The notes under the pieces: model-generated
What the model saw: only the letters and a program-made list of their open reading frames with translations
What the model was told of the DNA's origin: nothing
Databases searched by the model: none
Assembly: GCA_002049455.2 (NCBI GenBank)
Contig: KV918965.1
Location: forward strand, 1-64,000
Reading direction: 5' to 3'
From: Porphyra umbilicalis
Lineage: Eukaryota > Rhodophyta > Bangiophyceae > Bangiales > Bangiaceae
DNA length: 64,000 nucleotides
Program-made: the position numbers and the translations under genes
Part shown: one piece after another, positions 32,888 to 43,058 of the stretch
How the letters are laid out: every line of letters begins with the position of its first letter
How positions within the stretch are numbered: the stretch's first letter is position 1

Positions 32888-34816
32888 ATGCCTATCTTCC
32901 CTCTCAAAACTGAGGGCCTCCACTACTTCCTCATCCGCTTTGACGCCGATGGCGTGGAGCTGCCCGATCAGCAGCCGCCTGGCATCTCCGCCGCGACCGT
33001 CCCCCGCAAATGGATGTCGGAGGAACTCGCAGCCCGCGTCGCCCGCCAGACGAACCCCGTCACCGACGTGTTCCTCGTCGCGCACGGGTGGAACCACACG
33101 GCGGCCGAGGCGGACACGTCCTTCCGCCAGTGGATGTCGGCCATGGCCGACGACAGCTCCGACATCCAGACGGCATGGCGCGTGCGGCCGCGCGGGCATT
33201 TTAACCCCCTGCTCGTCGGCGTGTCGTGGCCGTCGCGGTTTTTGGACTGGGGGGGGGGGCTCCCGTCCGACGTGCTGGCGAGCGCGCTCACCGCCGAGGC
33301 GGTCGGCATCGAGACCGGGGGGACGGTCCCCGAGAAAGCGGGGGCGGCTACCGACGCGGCTACCGACGCCATGCTCGCCACGCTCGAGGATGAAGACCGC
33401 AGCCGCGTCGCGGCGTCGCCACAGCTGCGGGGCGCGCTTGGCACCCTCGCGGCGGCCATGACCGAAGCGGACGCGGCGGCGCCCGTAGCCGCCGCCGCCG
33501 CCGAAGTTGCCGCCGGAGCTGCCGCCGCGCCGGCCGCGGCGGCAGCGGCGGCCGCCACCGCGCCCGTCGCGGCGGCCGCCGCCGCAGCGACGGCGGCGGA
33601 CGCGAATGCTGCCAGTGGCACCGAGCCGCTGCTCCCCGTGTCGGACGCGGTCCCGCCCGCATCGACGCAGACGTCGCTCCCCCCCGCCGTCGTTGACGCG
33701 CTCGTCACCCTCCGGCGGGGCCTCTCCCCCACGCCAGACGAGGCCGTCGACGCCAGCGGGGAGGGCGAGACGGATGCGGCGGTCATTGCGCGCGCGCACG
33801 CCGCGTTTGCGTCGGCGGCGGCCGCCGAGGTGGCGGGGACGCCGTCGTCTGACGCCCCTTCCGACGACGGCGACGACGGTGGCGTCGGGGGCCTCGGCGC
33901 CCGCGTGCGCGCCCGCGCATCGTCGGTGCTCACCGCCACGGCGCGCCTGATGCTCTACCCCATTGCCGACGTGGCGTTTGCGTCGTTTGAACGCCGCGCC
34001 GCCCGCATCGGCCGCACGGGCGCCCACAAGCTCCTCGCCACCCTCCAGGGTGCCGCCCCCGCCCGCGCCCGGGACGGGCGCATCAAATTCCATGCGGTCG
34101 GCCACAGCCTCGGCGCGCACGTGTGTTGTGCGATGCTGGCGGGTCCCCGCGCGGGCTCCCAGTTGATTGCGCGCGTGCACGCGGTCGCGCTCATCCAGGC
34201 GGCGGTGCCGGCAACGTCGTTTGCGGTCGGGGGGGTCTACCGCGGCGTCGTCGACGGGGCGGTCAATGGGTTTGGGGACGCCCCCGCCGCGGCGGTGGCA
34301 GCGGCGGCAGCGGCGGGTGTGGCGGCGCCCGAGCCGGTGGCGCCCGGCATGGCCGCCGGTCCCGTGGTGCTGACACACTCCCCCACCGACACGGCGCTGC
34401 GGTTGTACACGGTTTGGTATGGGGAGCCCCTCGGGTCGGTCGGGGCGACCTTTCCCCCCCTTGCCGCGGGGTCGCCCGCCGATGCTGTGGCCGCCGACGC
34501 GCGGCGGGCGGTCATGACGGGCGCGAAACAAGAGTACAAGCTAACGCCCGGGGTGGTGACGAGCGTTGACGCGGGCGCCTTTGTCGACGAGGGCAGCGGC
34601 TCCCCGTGGGATTTGAGGGGGAGCCACTCGGACATTGTCGATGACCCGGTGAGCCACCTGGTGTGGGAGGCGGTGTTGACACCCGTGGCGCCAAAGGCGT
34701 ATGCGCTCGGCGGCGAGGGGGAGGGGGGGGCACTGACGCCCGCAGGGCAGAAGGGCAACGAGTTGGGGCGGCCGCAGGGCCTATGGGGACGCCTCAAGGC
34801 CTTTTTCTGGCACTAG
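32888..34816 (+). CDS. alpha/beta-hydrolase (lipase-like) protein
   Basis: A 642-residue uninterrupted protein. The ATG at 32888 has a GCCACC context after a long pyrimidine-rich leader; the frame is open upstream but without such features. Near residues 60-69 is DVFLVAHGWN, the oxyanion-side HGW motif of alpha/beta hydrolases. The nucleophile elbow GHSLG places serine at about residue 407 (AVGHSLGAHVCCAML). Later THSPTDTALRLY and GSHSDIVDDPVSHLVWE supply candidate acid and histidine. A long Ala-rich, low-complexity insertion (about residues 190-350) separates the first strand from the elbow. I see no signal peptide, so a cytosolic esterase or lipase is likely; the substrate is unknown. Unlike its neighbours it has no frame break. 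Confidence 0.82.
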   Translation: MPIFPLKTEGLHYFLIRFDADGVELPDQQPPGISAATVPRKWMSEELAARVARQTNPVTDVFLVAHGWNHTAAEADTSFRQWMSAMADDSSDIQTAWRVRPRGHFNPLLVGVSWPSRFLDWGGGLPSDVLASALTAEAVGIETGGTVPEKAGAATDAATDAMLATLEDEDRSRVAASPQLRGALGTLAAAMTEADAAAPVAAAAAEVAAGAAAAPAAAAAAAATAPVAAAAAAATAADANAASGTEPLLPVSDAVPPASTQTSLPPAVVDALVTLRRGLSPTPDEAVDASGEGETDAAVIARAHAAFASAAAAEVAGTPSSDAPSDDGDDGGVGGLGARVRARASSVLTATARLMLYPIADVAFASFERRAARIGRTGAHKLLATLQGAAPARARDGRIKFHAVGHSLGAHVCCAMLAGPRAGSQLIARVHAVALIQAAVPATSFAVGGVYRGVVDGAVNGFGDAPAAAVAAAAAAGVAAPEPVAPGMAAGPVVLTHSPTDTALRLYTVWYGEPLGSVGATFPPLAAGSPADAVAADARRAVMTGAKQEYKLTPGVVTSVDAGAFVDEGSGSPWDLRGSHSDIVDDPVSHLVWEAVLTPVAPKAYALGGEGEGGALTPAGQKGNELGRPQGLWGRLKAFFWH

Positions 34817-37800
34817 CACGGGCAAGGTGGTGGAGCCAGAGTCGTATGGAGGGGGGGGTGGCGGCCACAGTGACGTAGGGGGGTTGTGGGTGTGTGCTTT
34901 ACAGTAAAGAAGCGTCGCACGTAAATTGTACAAACAATGACAGGCTGGCACAATGTGGGGAAAAATCCGGCGAAAGCGGGCAAAAGTGGAGATCCGCCCA
35001 GAAGCTAGCTACTACCATACGGCCTTGACCTTGGAACGGTGACCACCACGGTTCTCGTCGGTGACAGATGCCCCCTGCGCTCCGTCGATGGCGGACTATG
35101 AGGGACACACGGCTATTTTGCTGACCACGACCGCGAAGGATAACATGTACGAGGAGTGTCGTGAGCACAGTATTTGGACAACGGTGCTCTCTTCCCCACC
35201 ACGGCGTGCCGGCAGTGACGAGTACAGGATACGAGCAGCCAGGCAACGACGTCTGCCCCCCACCACGGCACATAGCGCGACGCCCCGCTGGGCATATTAG
35301 AGGAGATCCGCGGCGCCCACTGTAGGAGATGCAAACACGTCGTGCCCATCGCGGAAGCCAAACCTGACCGGCCGATCAACAAATCGACGATACAGGGCAA
35401 CTGTCTGCAACTGACCGCCACGTCGGTCGATTGCCATCTGTCGCAGTGGCGTCCGATCCAGAACGTGCACGTGCGGTCGGAAGGTCGTCGGAAATGTTTT
35501 CCCGGTGCGTGGCGTAACGTGTGGATACGTTGGCGGGGCCCCACACGACGAGCGAGCCCTCGTTGCAAACCGACCGGCGAGCTGCGCCCCACACCAGATT
35601 TTCGCCACCGCGCAACTGGCGCCACCGCGCATCTAAAAACAGCGACTGTCGCGCTAACCGCCACGCTCCAGCTGCAGCGCAAAACACGAGGAGGCCCGAC
35701 TTATCCGCCGCGCTGCACGAACGGCGCGCTTCGGTCATCCACACGTTGGATCTTGCCGCCAGCTCCACCATCATGGTGGACCTGGCATGATGCGTCGGAC
35801 CCCGAGACTGGCACACCACAGGGTCGTGTCAGGCCACCCTCTTGGTGTCAGAAATTCTGTGTGTGGTTGGGTGAGAGCCCCACGTCCAAATCGAGCTCGC
35901 GATCCGCTGGCATCCAGACGACACGCCAGTGACCACTGCCGTGTGGGCCAGACACGATGCCCTCCGCGTGGATAAGTTACGTTGCGCACGAAGCCACGGC
36001 TGGGGTCAGCAGCAAAGGGGCTTGACACCGTGCTGAACCGGGGCCAAGGCGGTGAAAACAGCCTTGTTCTCGACACGCCATTGGCCAGCGTGGGTGTCAC
36101 CAATCGCATTGCAGCGGCGTCAGCCCCACATTACACGCCTGGGCGATCGTGGCCTGGACGGTGCTCGGCGGGGAGCGGAGCACCCGAGCGCCCCCCAGCG
36201 TCCCGCGTAAGCCCCACCAGCGCTCGACAGGCCACCGTGTCTGGCGTGTCGAGACACACCCTACGGCGCCTCCACGCGGAGCGCCATCTCCACACTCCCC
36301 CGCCTCGTCCCCGGTTGGGCGTTTTTTGCGGGGGTGGAGTCGAGAGGGGGCGGTGTGTACCAACGAGGCGGAACCGAGGCTGTTCAGTTAGTTTTGCCAC
36401 GCCTACGTATCCTACTCTTCCCACCGCGACGAATTGCCCGCCGGTCCTGTGGCGGATGCTGTCCGAATCTAAAGGTGTGACCTTAGGTGACGCAGCTGTG
36501 GAAATCTTCGGCGACGTGCCAGACCATCATCGGTCACCACATCAGACACCCAAAAACGCAGCACGTGGCAGCTGTTGGACGTGCGCGGCACGAGGGGACC
36601 GGGTGCCACAGGCTGGGGCCAGAGCGAGGAACGCGGGTGACCGCGTCTGTCACGGAGGGTTGACCAAAGTGTGAACAAAGACAATCAGATCCAGGCACTC
36701 CTGGCTGCCCTCTCTCCCGCCCGCAGCAGAAAAGATGGCAGCCAGAGCGTGGTGTTGAGTTCTGACCTCCGGCGCGGCATCGGACGACGGACAGGGTTAC
36801 GTAGGCACAAAACTTGAGCACTCTATGGGGAGGTCATTCCGCACACAAAACCAGCAATATCGCCATTGACTCAGGCGTAGAGATGGGCAATCGATAGATT
36901 GACATCGGTACATATCGATGCATCGGGCCGAAGATCGTCATCAATCAGATATCAGTAATACCACGAAGCAATTGAGCAAACCAACTCTGGAACAAGTGTA
37001 TGGCACAACGAACCTCCGTCAGTAGTTGTCAAGTCTGGAGCCACAAACGGACCACTCGGAGAGAAAGACTGGCTTTTTCAATCGCGCTGTGCACAAGCAT
37101 ACCAATGGCCGGTCGCGCCAGGTCTCCCCGCAGCATCGTCATAAACACTTTTCGAGGTGGCGCGTCTGACGCGTCCCCAGCTTTGCCCAGGTCATCTCAG
37201 GCAACGATAGAGCGGAAAGACCTGCACGGCGTTGCCTTCTCGACTCGGCGCCGTGGAACCGCCCGCGGGCCACAACCATGGCAGCGCGATACCAGGTATG
37301 TACGACGTCTGTCCGTCACACACGCTACTCCTGCAGGGGCCGATCGTACTATCGCGCCGGAGCGGTGGCGAAGTCGTCTAGCTAGGGGACTCCTTCTGGC
37401 ACCCGCAAGACATACGTGGCGTCCCGACGGCGCGGTGCGGATGGGCACCAGGCACTGCACGTACCAGTAGTCACGTATAATTGGTATTTGTCAACGAAAA
37501 AAGATTAAGTTCCGTCTCACACTGTAATCCATCGTATTTGTCAATCTATCGATATGTCATCGACGGTCGAATGTGACTGAAATCCATTCAAACGATTGGG
37601 GGTGGTCATCCGATTGCCCAACCTTACTCTCAAGCGTGACCTTGAGGTCACCCGACTAGGTCTGGCCACGCACCCATATTGGCCGACCTCGTACCGCCCC
37701 GCTCTTGGCCCAGGATCTGGCTCCCCTGCCAACCCATCTGTGCTCGCGCTGACGCACGCCACAACTGGCCCGTTGCCGCCTGCGGCTGGCGTGCAAGCGC

Positions 37801-38798
37801 CGGGCTAGGCTGCCCGGGCCCCTCTCGACGGGTCCGGCGTGGTCTTTTTTGGCTGTGTGGCAGCTCCAGGCGGTGCACGCCTGGGCCTTGCGGGATGTCG
37901 TCGCTCACAACGGTGTGGGATGGTGGTCCAGCCATGGCCGTTGCGGCTGCACACCACGCACACACCCCGCCGTGGCGGGGGTGTCGAGGGAGGGGGCCTT
38001 ACGTAGTGGGACGTCATCAGCTGGCAGGCAAGCACCTGACTCGTCTGCGCGGCGTGGGGGTTGGCCGTACCGTCAGCTCAATCCAGCCCTGCATTTGGGG
38101 GTCCTCCGCCCGCCGCCGCGCACGCCCTTCACGTAACGCACGTGGCCGTGCGCGGGCTCCTCGTCTCGCGTCGAAGGTGGGGGGTGGCCGCGATCCCGGG
38201 TCTCGAGACAGCGATGGAGGGCGCGCCCCACACCACCACGCGCCACGCCCGTGCCGCGCTCGAGGAGGCCCTCCGATGATTTCTTCCAGCGTCATGGCAT
38301 GAAAAAGGGAGGTGCCGACGTGGGGGTGGCGCGCGGCAATCTTGCTCACTGGCCGCCCGCGCGGGGTCCCCGTCTGGGCGTGCGGATCCCCAGCGGTGGC
38401 CACGGCCTGCAGACACCCACCCGCAGGGAGCGGGGCGGTACACCTCCCCCCCCCCAGGGGGCTGCCCCGACCACGGCCGCGGCAGCCACGGCGGCGTGGC
38501 GCAGCACCGCCACAGAGGGCTCTCGAGGCGGTGGCGTGGACGCCCCTTTCCGCATTCAAACTTTCGTGCCCGCAGGGCCGCCAGCGTGCCGCGCGCGGCG
38601 GGGTGTCGTCGATGGGTGTGGGGAGATGGCGTGACCCAAACTCCCGCTGCTGCCGCAATCCCCCGCCCGCCCACCACCCCGCGCGGCACCGCGAGGCCCC
38701 GTGCGCGCTGCCGACCACTCGTTTCGCCGCGCGGCGTGCCCCCCCGCCATACGGCATGGACGGTGTGCCCCCTGTGCGTGCGGTCAGCCGCGCCCACC
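34817..38798. other. long intergenic region
   Basis: Almost 4 kb without a supported gene. 36.8-37.6 kb is AT-richer than its surroundings and is bounded by a 15-bp inverted repeat. A minus-strand frame ending at 35297 (LDRTPLRQMAIDRRGGQLQ part) reads like protein but matches no family I know. A plus-strand stretch near 36220 (ATVSGVSRHTLRRLHAER) looks like a helix-turn-helix and may be a transposase remnant. Confidence 0.4.
36890..37553. repeat. 15-bp inverted repeat pair around an AT-rich block
   Basis: ATCGATAGATTGACA at 36890-36904 recurs as its reverse complement at 37539-37553. No target duplication is visible next to the ends, so this may be an old element or chance. Confidence 0.35.
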
Positions 38799-38805
38799 TA
38801 TAAAA
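38799..38805 (+). promoter_or_regulatory. TATA box of the GATA-factor gene
   Basis: TATAAAA in the context CCACCTATAAAACCG, 226 bases before the GATA ATG at 39031. It stands out in a GC-rich sequence, and the leader downstream is pyrimidine-rich. Confidence 0.55.
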
Positions 38806-39030
38806 CCGTGGCCCGACTTACCTCCGGCGCGTGCCGCGTGGTCGTCGCTGTGGCAGAGCAGCGGGCAGCCACCGCACCGTCCGCAAGGACCGACGCGCAC
38901 GCACCCGCGCCGCCCATCGTCCTCGCGATCCCTGCCCCCCCCCCCCCGCTCGCTTGCTCGTCGCCGTCGCGCATCGCGTCCGCCTATAACCATTTCCGCC
39001 GTAGCCGTCTCCCCTGCGGCCGCCGGCACC

Positions 39031-40488
39031 ATGCCGTCGGGCCTCGACACGCTGCTCGCGGCGTTGGACCAAGACGCGCGCGGGCGCCCCGCCGCCGCCG
39101 CCGCCGCCGCTAGCGGCGGCGGCCGTCCCCGGTTAGCCGACGGCGCCAGCCACGCCAGCGGCGGCGACCCACCGCCCGCCGTGCCGCCGCTGCGCGACAC
39201 GGACGCGTGGGCGGCGGCGGCGGCGGGCCGCGCCGCCGTCAGGGCCCCGCCGCCGACCGCCGACGCGCCGACCGCGTCGGTGCGGTGGTGGTCGACCTCC
39301 TCCCCCGTGACGCCTTGTGGGGAGCGGGTGGCACGGGCGGGCTCTTCCTCCCCGCCCTCCCTCGACACGAGCGGCGGACGGGCGGGCGGCATCGGCCCGT
39401 GGGGCCCCCCGCCCACCCCCCTGCGCCTGCCGTCGCTGACCGCCCGCCCTCCGGCAGCGTCGCCACGCACGTCGGTCGCTCTCAGCGACTGGTCGTCGTC
39501 CTCCTCGGGCGGCCAAGCCTCGCGCGAACCGCCGCCGCCGCCACAGGTCGCCCACCGGGCGGCGTCACTCCCTTTGGTCTTGCCCGCCGCCTCCCGAGTG
39601 CGCACGGTCGCCCCCTCGCCCTTGACCGCTGCAACCACACACGCGCCGGTGGGCGTGGCGCCCCCCGCCCCCCGCACGTGTGCGCATTGCGGCACGACCA
39701 AGACGAGTCAGTGGCGCACGGGCGGGAGGCATCCCGGGATGCCTCCCCCCGCCGCCACTCCCGGCAGCGGCAGCAGCGGCGTTGCCCCCCGCGCGCCGTA
39801 CACCCTGTGCAACGCGTGTGGCATCAAGCACCGGCGGCGGGGGCAGTCGGCTGCGGCCGACGCGGCGGCGGCGGCGATTGCGGCCGCGTCGGTCTCGACC
39901 TCCGATGCTGGGGATGGCAACGGTGGCAGTGGGCCGCGGGGGCCACCCCCCGCGCCGTGGCCGCCGTCCCTTACGTCGCCGCTGCCGCTGCAGGGGCGGT
40001 TGTGTGGGCCCGCGGCCGAGTTGGCCGGCATGTATGCCGTCGGCGGCCGTCGCCGCGGCGTTGCCAAGCGTGCCTACGTGCGGCGGCGGCGGGCCGAGGG
40101 CGCCGCCTGGGCGCTGCCGCTGCCGCCCGACGGGCTGGGTGGCGGAGGCGGTGCTCGCACCGCGAGCTGGTCCGCGGGCGACGGTCGGGAGGCGGGGGGA
40201 TCCGGGCAGCTCCCACCGCTGCCGCCGTCGGGCGTCGCGGCGCCGCCGGGCGTCGCGTCGGCGCCGGACCGCGGCGCGGGTGGGGGTGGGGGCCGCAGCG
40301 GCTGCGGGTGGTCCCCGACACTGCCCGTGGGGCTGCCGTCGGCCCGCCCGTGTGGGCTGCTAGGGGGGGCGGTGCCCCCCGTGGCGGTGGCGGTGGCGGT
40401 GGGCGGCGGTGGTGGTGGGGCGGGCGGCGGGCCGCTGCCGCTGCTCCCGTCGTTTGCGTCGGTGTTGAGTGCGTCCGGCTTGCGGTAG
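39031..40488 (+). CDS. GATA-type zinc-finger protein with long loop
   Basis: A 485-residue uninterrupted protein. The ATG at 39031 has a GGCACC context. The only clear domain is a GATA finger: C217-x2-C220 in TCAHCGTTKTSQWRTGG and C260-x2-C263 in YTLCNACGIKHRRRG. The second half is a textbook LCNACG followed by basic residues. The first half keeps the T-x-x-W-R-x-G core. Between the pairs are 39 residues rather than the usual 17-20; the extra part is Pro/Gly/Ser/Ala-rich (MPPPAATPGSGSSG). A basic patch further on (RRRGVAKRAYVRRRRAEG) may be a second DNA-contact or nuclear region. The rest is Ala/Gly/Pro-rich. It is a nuclear DNA-binding regulator by family; targets are unknown. Confidence 0.82.
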   Translation: MPSGLDTLLAALDQDARGRPAAAAAAASGGGRPRLADGASHASGGDPPPAVPPLRDTDAWAAAAAGRAAVRAPPPTADAPTASVRWWSTSSPVTPCGERVARAGSSSPPSLDTSGGRAGGIGPWGPPPTPLRLPSLTARPPAASPRTSVALSDWSSSSSGGQASREPPPPPQVAHRAASLPLVLPAASRVRTVAPSPLTAATTHAPVGVAPPAPRTCAHCGTTKTSQWRTGGRHPGMPPPAATPGSGSSGVAPRAPYTLCNACGIKHRRRGQSAAADAAAAAIAAASVSTSDAGDGNGGSGPRGPPPAPWPPSLTSPLPLQGRLCGPAAELAGMYAVGGRRRGVAKRAYVRRRRAEGAAWALPLPPDGLGGGGGARTASWSAGDGREAGGSGQLPPLPPSGVAAPPGVASAPDRGAGGGGGRSGCGWSPTLPVGLPSARPCGLLGGAVPPVAVAVAVGGGGGGAGGGPLPLLPSFASVLSASGLR

Positions 40489-42514
40489 CGCCGTGAGGGG
40501 GGGGTGGGGTGCCGAGGTTGATCGACGGTGGAGGGGAACTAACACATGTGGGGAGGGAGCAGCCCGCCGTGCGGCGGGCGGCGACGCGCGCGTGCGCCTA
40601 TTTCGAGGAAGAACAAAAGCGGGAGCGCAGCGGCGTTGCCATTGCTGCTTGTCGCCACGATACCGCGGCGGGGGTTGCCACGCTCAGTGGGGCGGCCACA
40701 CCGACGCGGCTCTGCCGCAGTGGCACGCCGTTGCGCCACGGGGGACCGGCGTCCGGCCCGTGGTGCAGCGCCAGAGGGGCGCGCCCCGCCGTCCCGTCCC
40801 GCCCTTGAAACGCCGCCCGCGACGGCACAGCGACGCCACGACCGCGCGCTCCTCTTGACGCGCTCACAGACACACACTGGCAGGGGCACGACACGGTCTC
40901 GGTCGGTTCAGTGACCCTGCGGCACGCGCGCGCCGCGCCTGCGCACGCAGGCAACGTGCCCACAAACAGAACGCCAGCCGCGCGTCGTCGTCGGCCCCCC
41001 CTTCTGGCCGTGCACGAGCGCTACCACGAGCGCCTCGACGCCGACGGGGCCAACCCATGGCGCCAGCGGCACGCGGCCGGCCAATGGCCACCCGCCGCTA
41101 CCACCGCCGCTCTACGGCGGCCGCGAGGCCATTGACAGGCTCCACCGCGGGGCGACCATGACCCAAGTCAAAGGCGGCGCGACGCAGTTTCCAACAGACG
41201 CGGCGCGGTGACCGTCGCCGTCCGTGTCATGGCGCGCCTGGCCATGACGGTGCGGGGGACGACCGCAGTGGGGGGGTGGGGGGGGGGCGCCACTGCCAAT
41301 GGCGGCGGCATCCCTACGGCGCGGCGCGTCGGCGTCGGCCACGCCGTCTGCGACGCGCGCCACGTGGCCGCCCGCGTCCGCGTCCTCGTCGGGTGCGGCG
41401 CGGCCGGCACCGCCGTCGGGCAACAGCGTCGGTCACGACGTGGCCGCCCCCACCGCCACTGTCGGTGGCGGCACCGCCGCCGCCGTCGCCGCCACTGACC
41501 GGCGGCGGCGAGCGCGCCCGCCCCCGGCGGCACCACCGCCACGCCGACGCCGCGAGCGCGTCGCCCACAGCGCCGGGCGGGGTGGCGGCAGGGCCCCCAC
41601 CCTCGAGGCGGTCGACGGCCACAATCGGCGACCGCGCCGGGCTGACCGTGCGCGTGCCGCCGCCTCTCCCCCAGACGGGCATGACGGCGGGTCGCGGCCC
41701 CCCCCCCCCCCCCCCCCCCCTAGATGGCCGCGACGGCGCACGGGCCGTTGTTGCCAGCGGCGCCCTCCCCCGTGTCCACGCGCCGACGGCCGCGCGCGCC
41801 GTGTCGCAGCGTCGCCGCCGCCACCGTTGCCGGCCGCCCGCAGGGGCGCGCCGCCTCGCCGGTTCGCCACCGCCGTCCGCGCCGCCCGCGCAGGGGCACT
41901 GGCGGTTGCCGGCACACGACTCGCGCGCGCGTGGCGCGGGCGGTCGGCGCACGCGGGCGCGCGGCGCGACGGCGCGGGCGGGCGCGCCGCGACGGCGCGG
42001 GCGTGCGCGGCCGCGTCGGCGGCGCCGAGGCGGCACGCGCGGGGGCGCACGCCACAGCGGCGGCCGCTGTCCGTCGTGGCCGTGTTGCGACGACACAACC
42101 AGACGGGGGCCTCTGCCCCGCGCGCGTCGGCGACCGACGGCGGGGTGGGCGTCGCGCCGCAGCCAGCGCGCAGGCCCGGCCGGTGGCGGGGGACCCCGCG
42201 CGCACGGGCCGGCGGGGCCGGCGGTTGCGCACCCATTGGGGGCGGGGGCGCCGTCCCAGACGAGACCGCCGCCACAGGGGTGGGAGGGGTTGGAAGCAAC
42301 ACGACGGCGCGCGGCGGTGGGGGTTGGGGGCACCGGTGCCGCGGGGAGCGCGCCGTCATCTCGGCCATGGCTAGGATTGCAGCGTGCCGGCGGCGGGGGA
42401 GGGCGATACCGCGGCGGGCGGACGGGAGAGCGTTAGTGCTTCATGAGTTTGCCAGGTGCAAACAGTGTGGCGTCAACTTTGACGGGAAGCGTTGCAGATC
42501 AAATACACTCAATC
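40489..42514. other. very GC-rich intergenic region
   Basis: Open in many frames by composition; translations are Arg/Ala/Pro-rich without motifs. It includes a run of 23 C at 41698-41720. No gene supported. Confidence 0.55.
41698..41720. repeat. C23 homopolymer
   Basis: Twenty-three consecutive C followed by TAGATGG, the longest uninterrupted C run in the window and not inside a supported gene. Confidence 0.85.
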
Positions 42515-42527
42515 GAAGCTTCAAGAA
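42515..42527 (+). promoter_or_regulatory. heat-shock element upstream of BiP
   Basis: GAAGCTTCAAGAA is a perfect three-unit alternating element (GAA, two bases, TTC, two bases, GAA) as bound by heat-shock factor trimers. It lies 531 bases before the BiP start, in a relatively AT-rich patch, and the downstream gene is an Hsp70. Regulation is inferred from the motif. Confidence 0.55.
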
Positions 42528-42931
42528 AGATCCATGGGGGGCTACTCATTCCTCGAGGATCCACGCCCCGCACGATTATGCCACGCACGTGTCGTCGGTC
42601 GTCAACGAGGCGAGGCTGCCGGCTGGAAACGGGCGCGTCACGCTGACATTCGGCTTTGGGCAAACGGTTCTTGACTGAACGCGATGCCACTTGAACCACT
42701 CACAGGCCGAGTAGCATGGTGTCAGCATTCATCCGCCATGGTCGGGGCCTTCGCTGTGGGGCAGACGGCGAGGACACGCGTTTGCCGGGCTGCTGCGGCG
42801 ATTGCTTTGGAAGGCGCCGGCGGGTCAATAAGAGCCCCAGGCAGGGAGCCCCCCGTCACAGCCACTCCAGGCCACCACCTTCCTCACGTCCTTGCCCTCC
42901 TCGCCCCCTGCGGCGCACTTTCCGCCCACTG

Positions 42932-42938
42932 TGACGTC
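42932..42938 (+). promoter_or_regulatory. TGACGTC (CRE-like, bZIP) site before BiP
   Basis: TGACGTC at 42932 is followed shortly by another ACGTC at 42942. It lies about 120 bases before the BiP ATG. bZIP factors of the unfolded-protein response bind ACGT-core sites in other eukaryotes; a role here is only suggested. It could also lie in the transcribed leader. Confidence 0.3.
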
Positions 42939-43058
42939 CCCGACGTCGTCTGGGTGCCGCCGTCGTCCCTATCCGTCGGTGCTGCCGCCGCGATTGCGGC
43001 CGACCCCCCCCGCTCCCCGCCCGCGCGCCTGCCCCCGGCGTTTGTGCGCCCCTCCGCC

